NCBI GenBank assembly: GCA_964431105.1
Contig: CAYSIR010000299.1
Location: 1-5,326 of the forward strand
Length of the DNA: 5,326 nt
Reading direction: 5' to 3'
Origin: RECH01 sp964431105
GTDB taxonomy: Bacteria; Cyanobacteriota; Cyanobacteriia; RECH01
This document shows positions 5,312-5,326 of this stretch, piece by piece; position 1 is the first letter of the stretch; each line of letters starts with the position of its first letter. The translations under genes were made by a program, and so were the position numbers. The notes beneath the pieces are model-generated. The model had not been told where the DNA came from, ran no database searches, and was given only the letters and a program-made list of their open reading frames with translations.

Positions 5312-5326
5312 GACTACCGATAGGCG

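Larger units (their letters stand above)
4979..5326. other. Upstream region of the DUF1825 gene, no gene seen
   Basis: The 348 bp to the window edge contain only short shadow frames. The region must hold the DUF1825 promoter on the minus strand; a TTGACC hexamer lies at 5050-5055 on that strand but has no good -10 at a suitable distance. Also present are a HIP1 octamer (5107-5114), a stem-loop (5127-5144) and a 9-bp tandem repeat (5285-5311). Confidence 0.55.

Overview
The window looks like chromosomal DNA from a cyanobacterium. Twelve perfect copies of the cyanobacterial HIP1 octamer GCGATCGC start at 42, 861, 1238, 1291, 1949, 2012, 2365, 3277, 3898, 3924, 4089 and 5107, and many near-copies are also present. 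Short tandem repeats occur at both ends. One gene (4655-4978) belongs to DUF1825, a family known mainly from cyanobacteria. Base composition is near-balanced. The species cannot be named from this sequence.

Layout: (1) 1-39 holds a 13-bp tandem repeat. (2) 80-715, minus strand, encodes a complete 1-Cys (Prx6-type) peroxiredoxin; a 15-bp iteron-like repeat lies 55-94 bp upstream of its start codon. (3) 716-2005 is about 1.3 kb with no convincing gene but several stem-loops, a HIP1-containing direct repeat around a perfect 9-bp stem, and a terminator-like hairpin. (4) 2093-3583, plus strand, encodes a predicted soluble signalling protein: an N-terminal CBS-like module of the kind cyanobacteria place before histidine kinases, a long coiled coil, a degenerate chemoreceptor (MCP) signalling hairpin, and a low-complexity tail built from a 12-bp tandem repeat. 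(5) 3696-4583, plus strand, encodes a ten-helix EamA/DMT-family transporter that probably has its own promoter. (6) 4655-4978, minus strand, convergent with the transporter, encodes a DUF1825 protein. (7) 4979-5326 has no visible gene, one stem-loop with a C(UUCG)G loop on the minus strand, and a 9-bp tandem repeat.

The four genes do not form an evident pathway. Strand changes and wide gaps suggest separate transcription units: peroxide detoxification, an unorthodox MCP-like sensor or scaffold, metabolite efflux or uptake, and a lineage-specific protein of unknown function. The most unusual item is the MCP-like protein. It keeps the gapless outline of the receptor hairpin tip but has lost the residues that in classical receptors make trimer and kinase contacts. 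No defence system, CRISPR array, complete mobile element, tRNA or rRNA was found.
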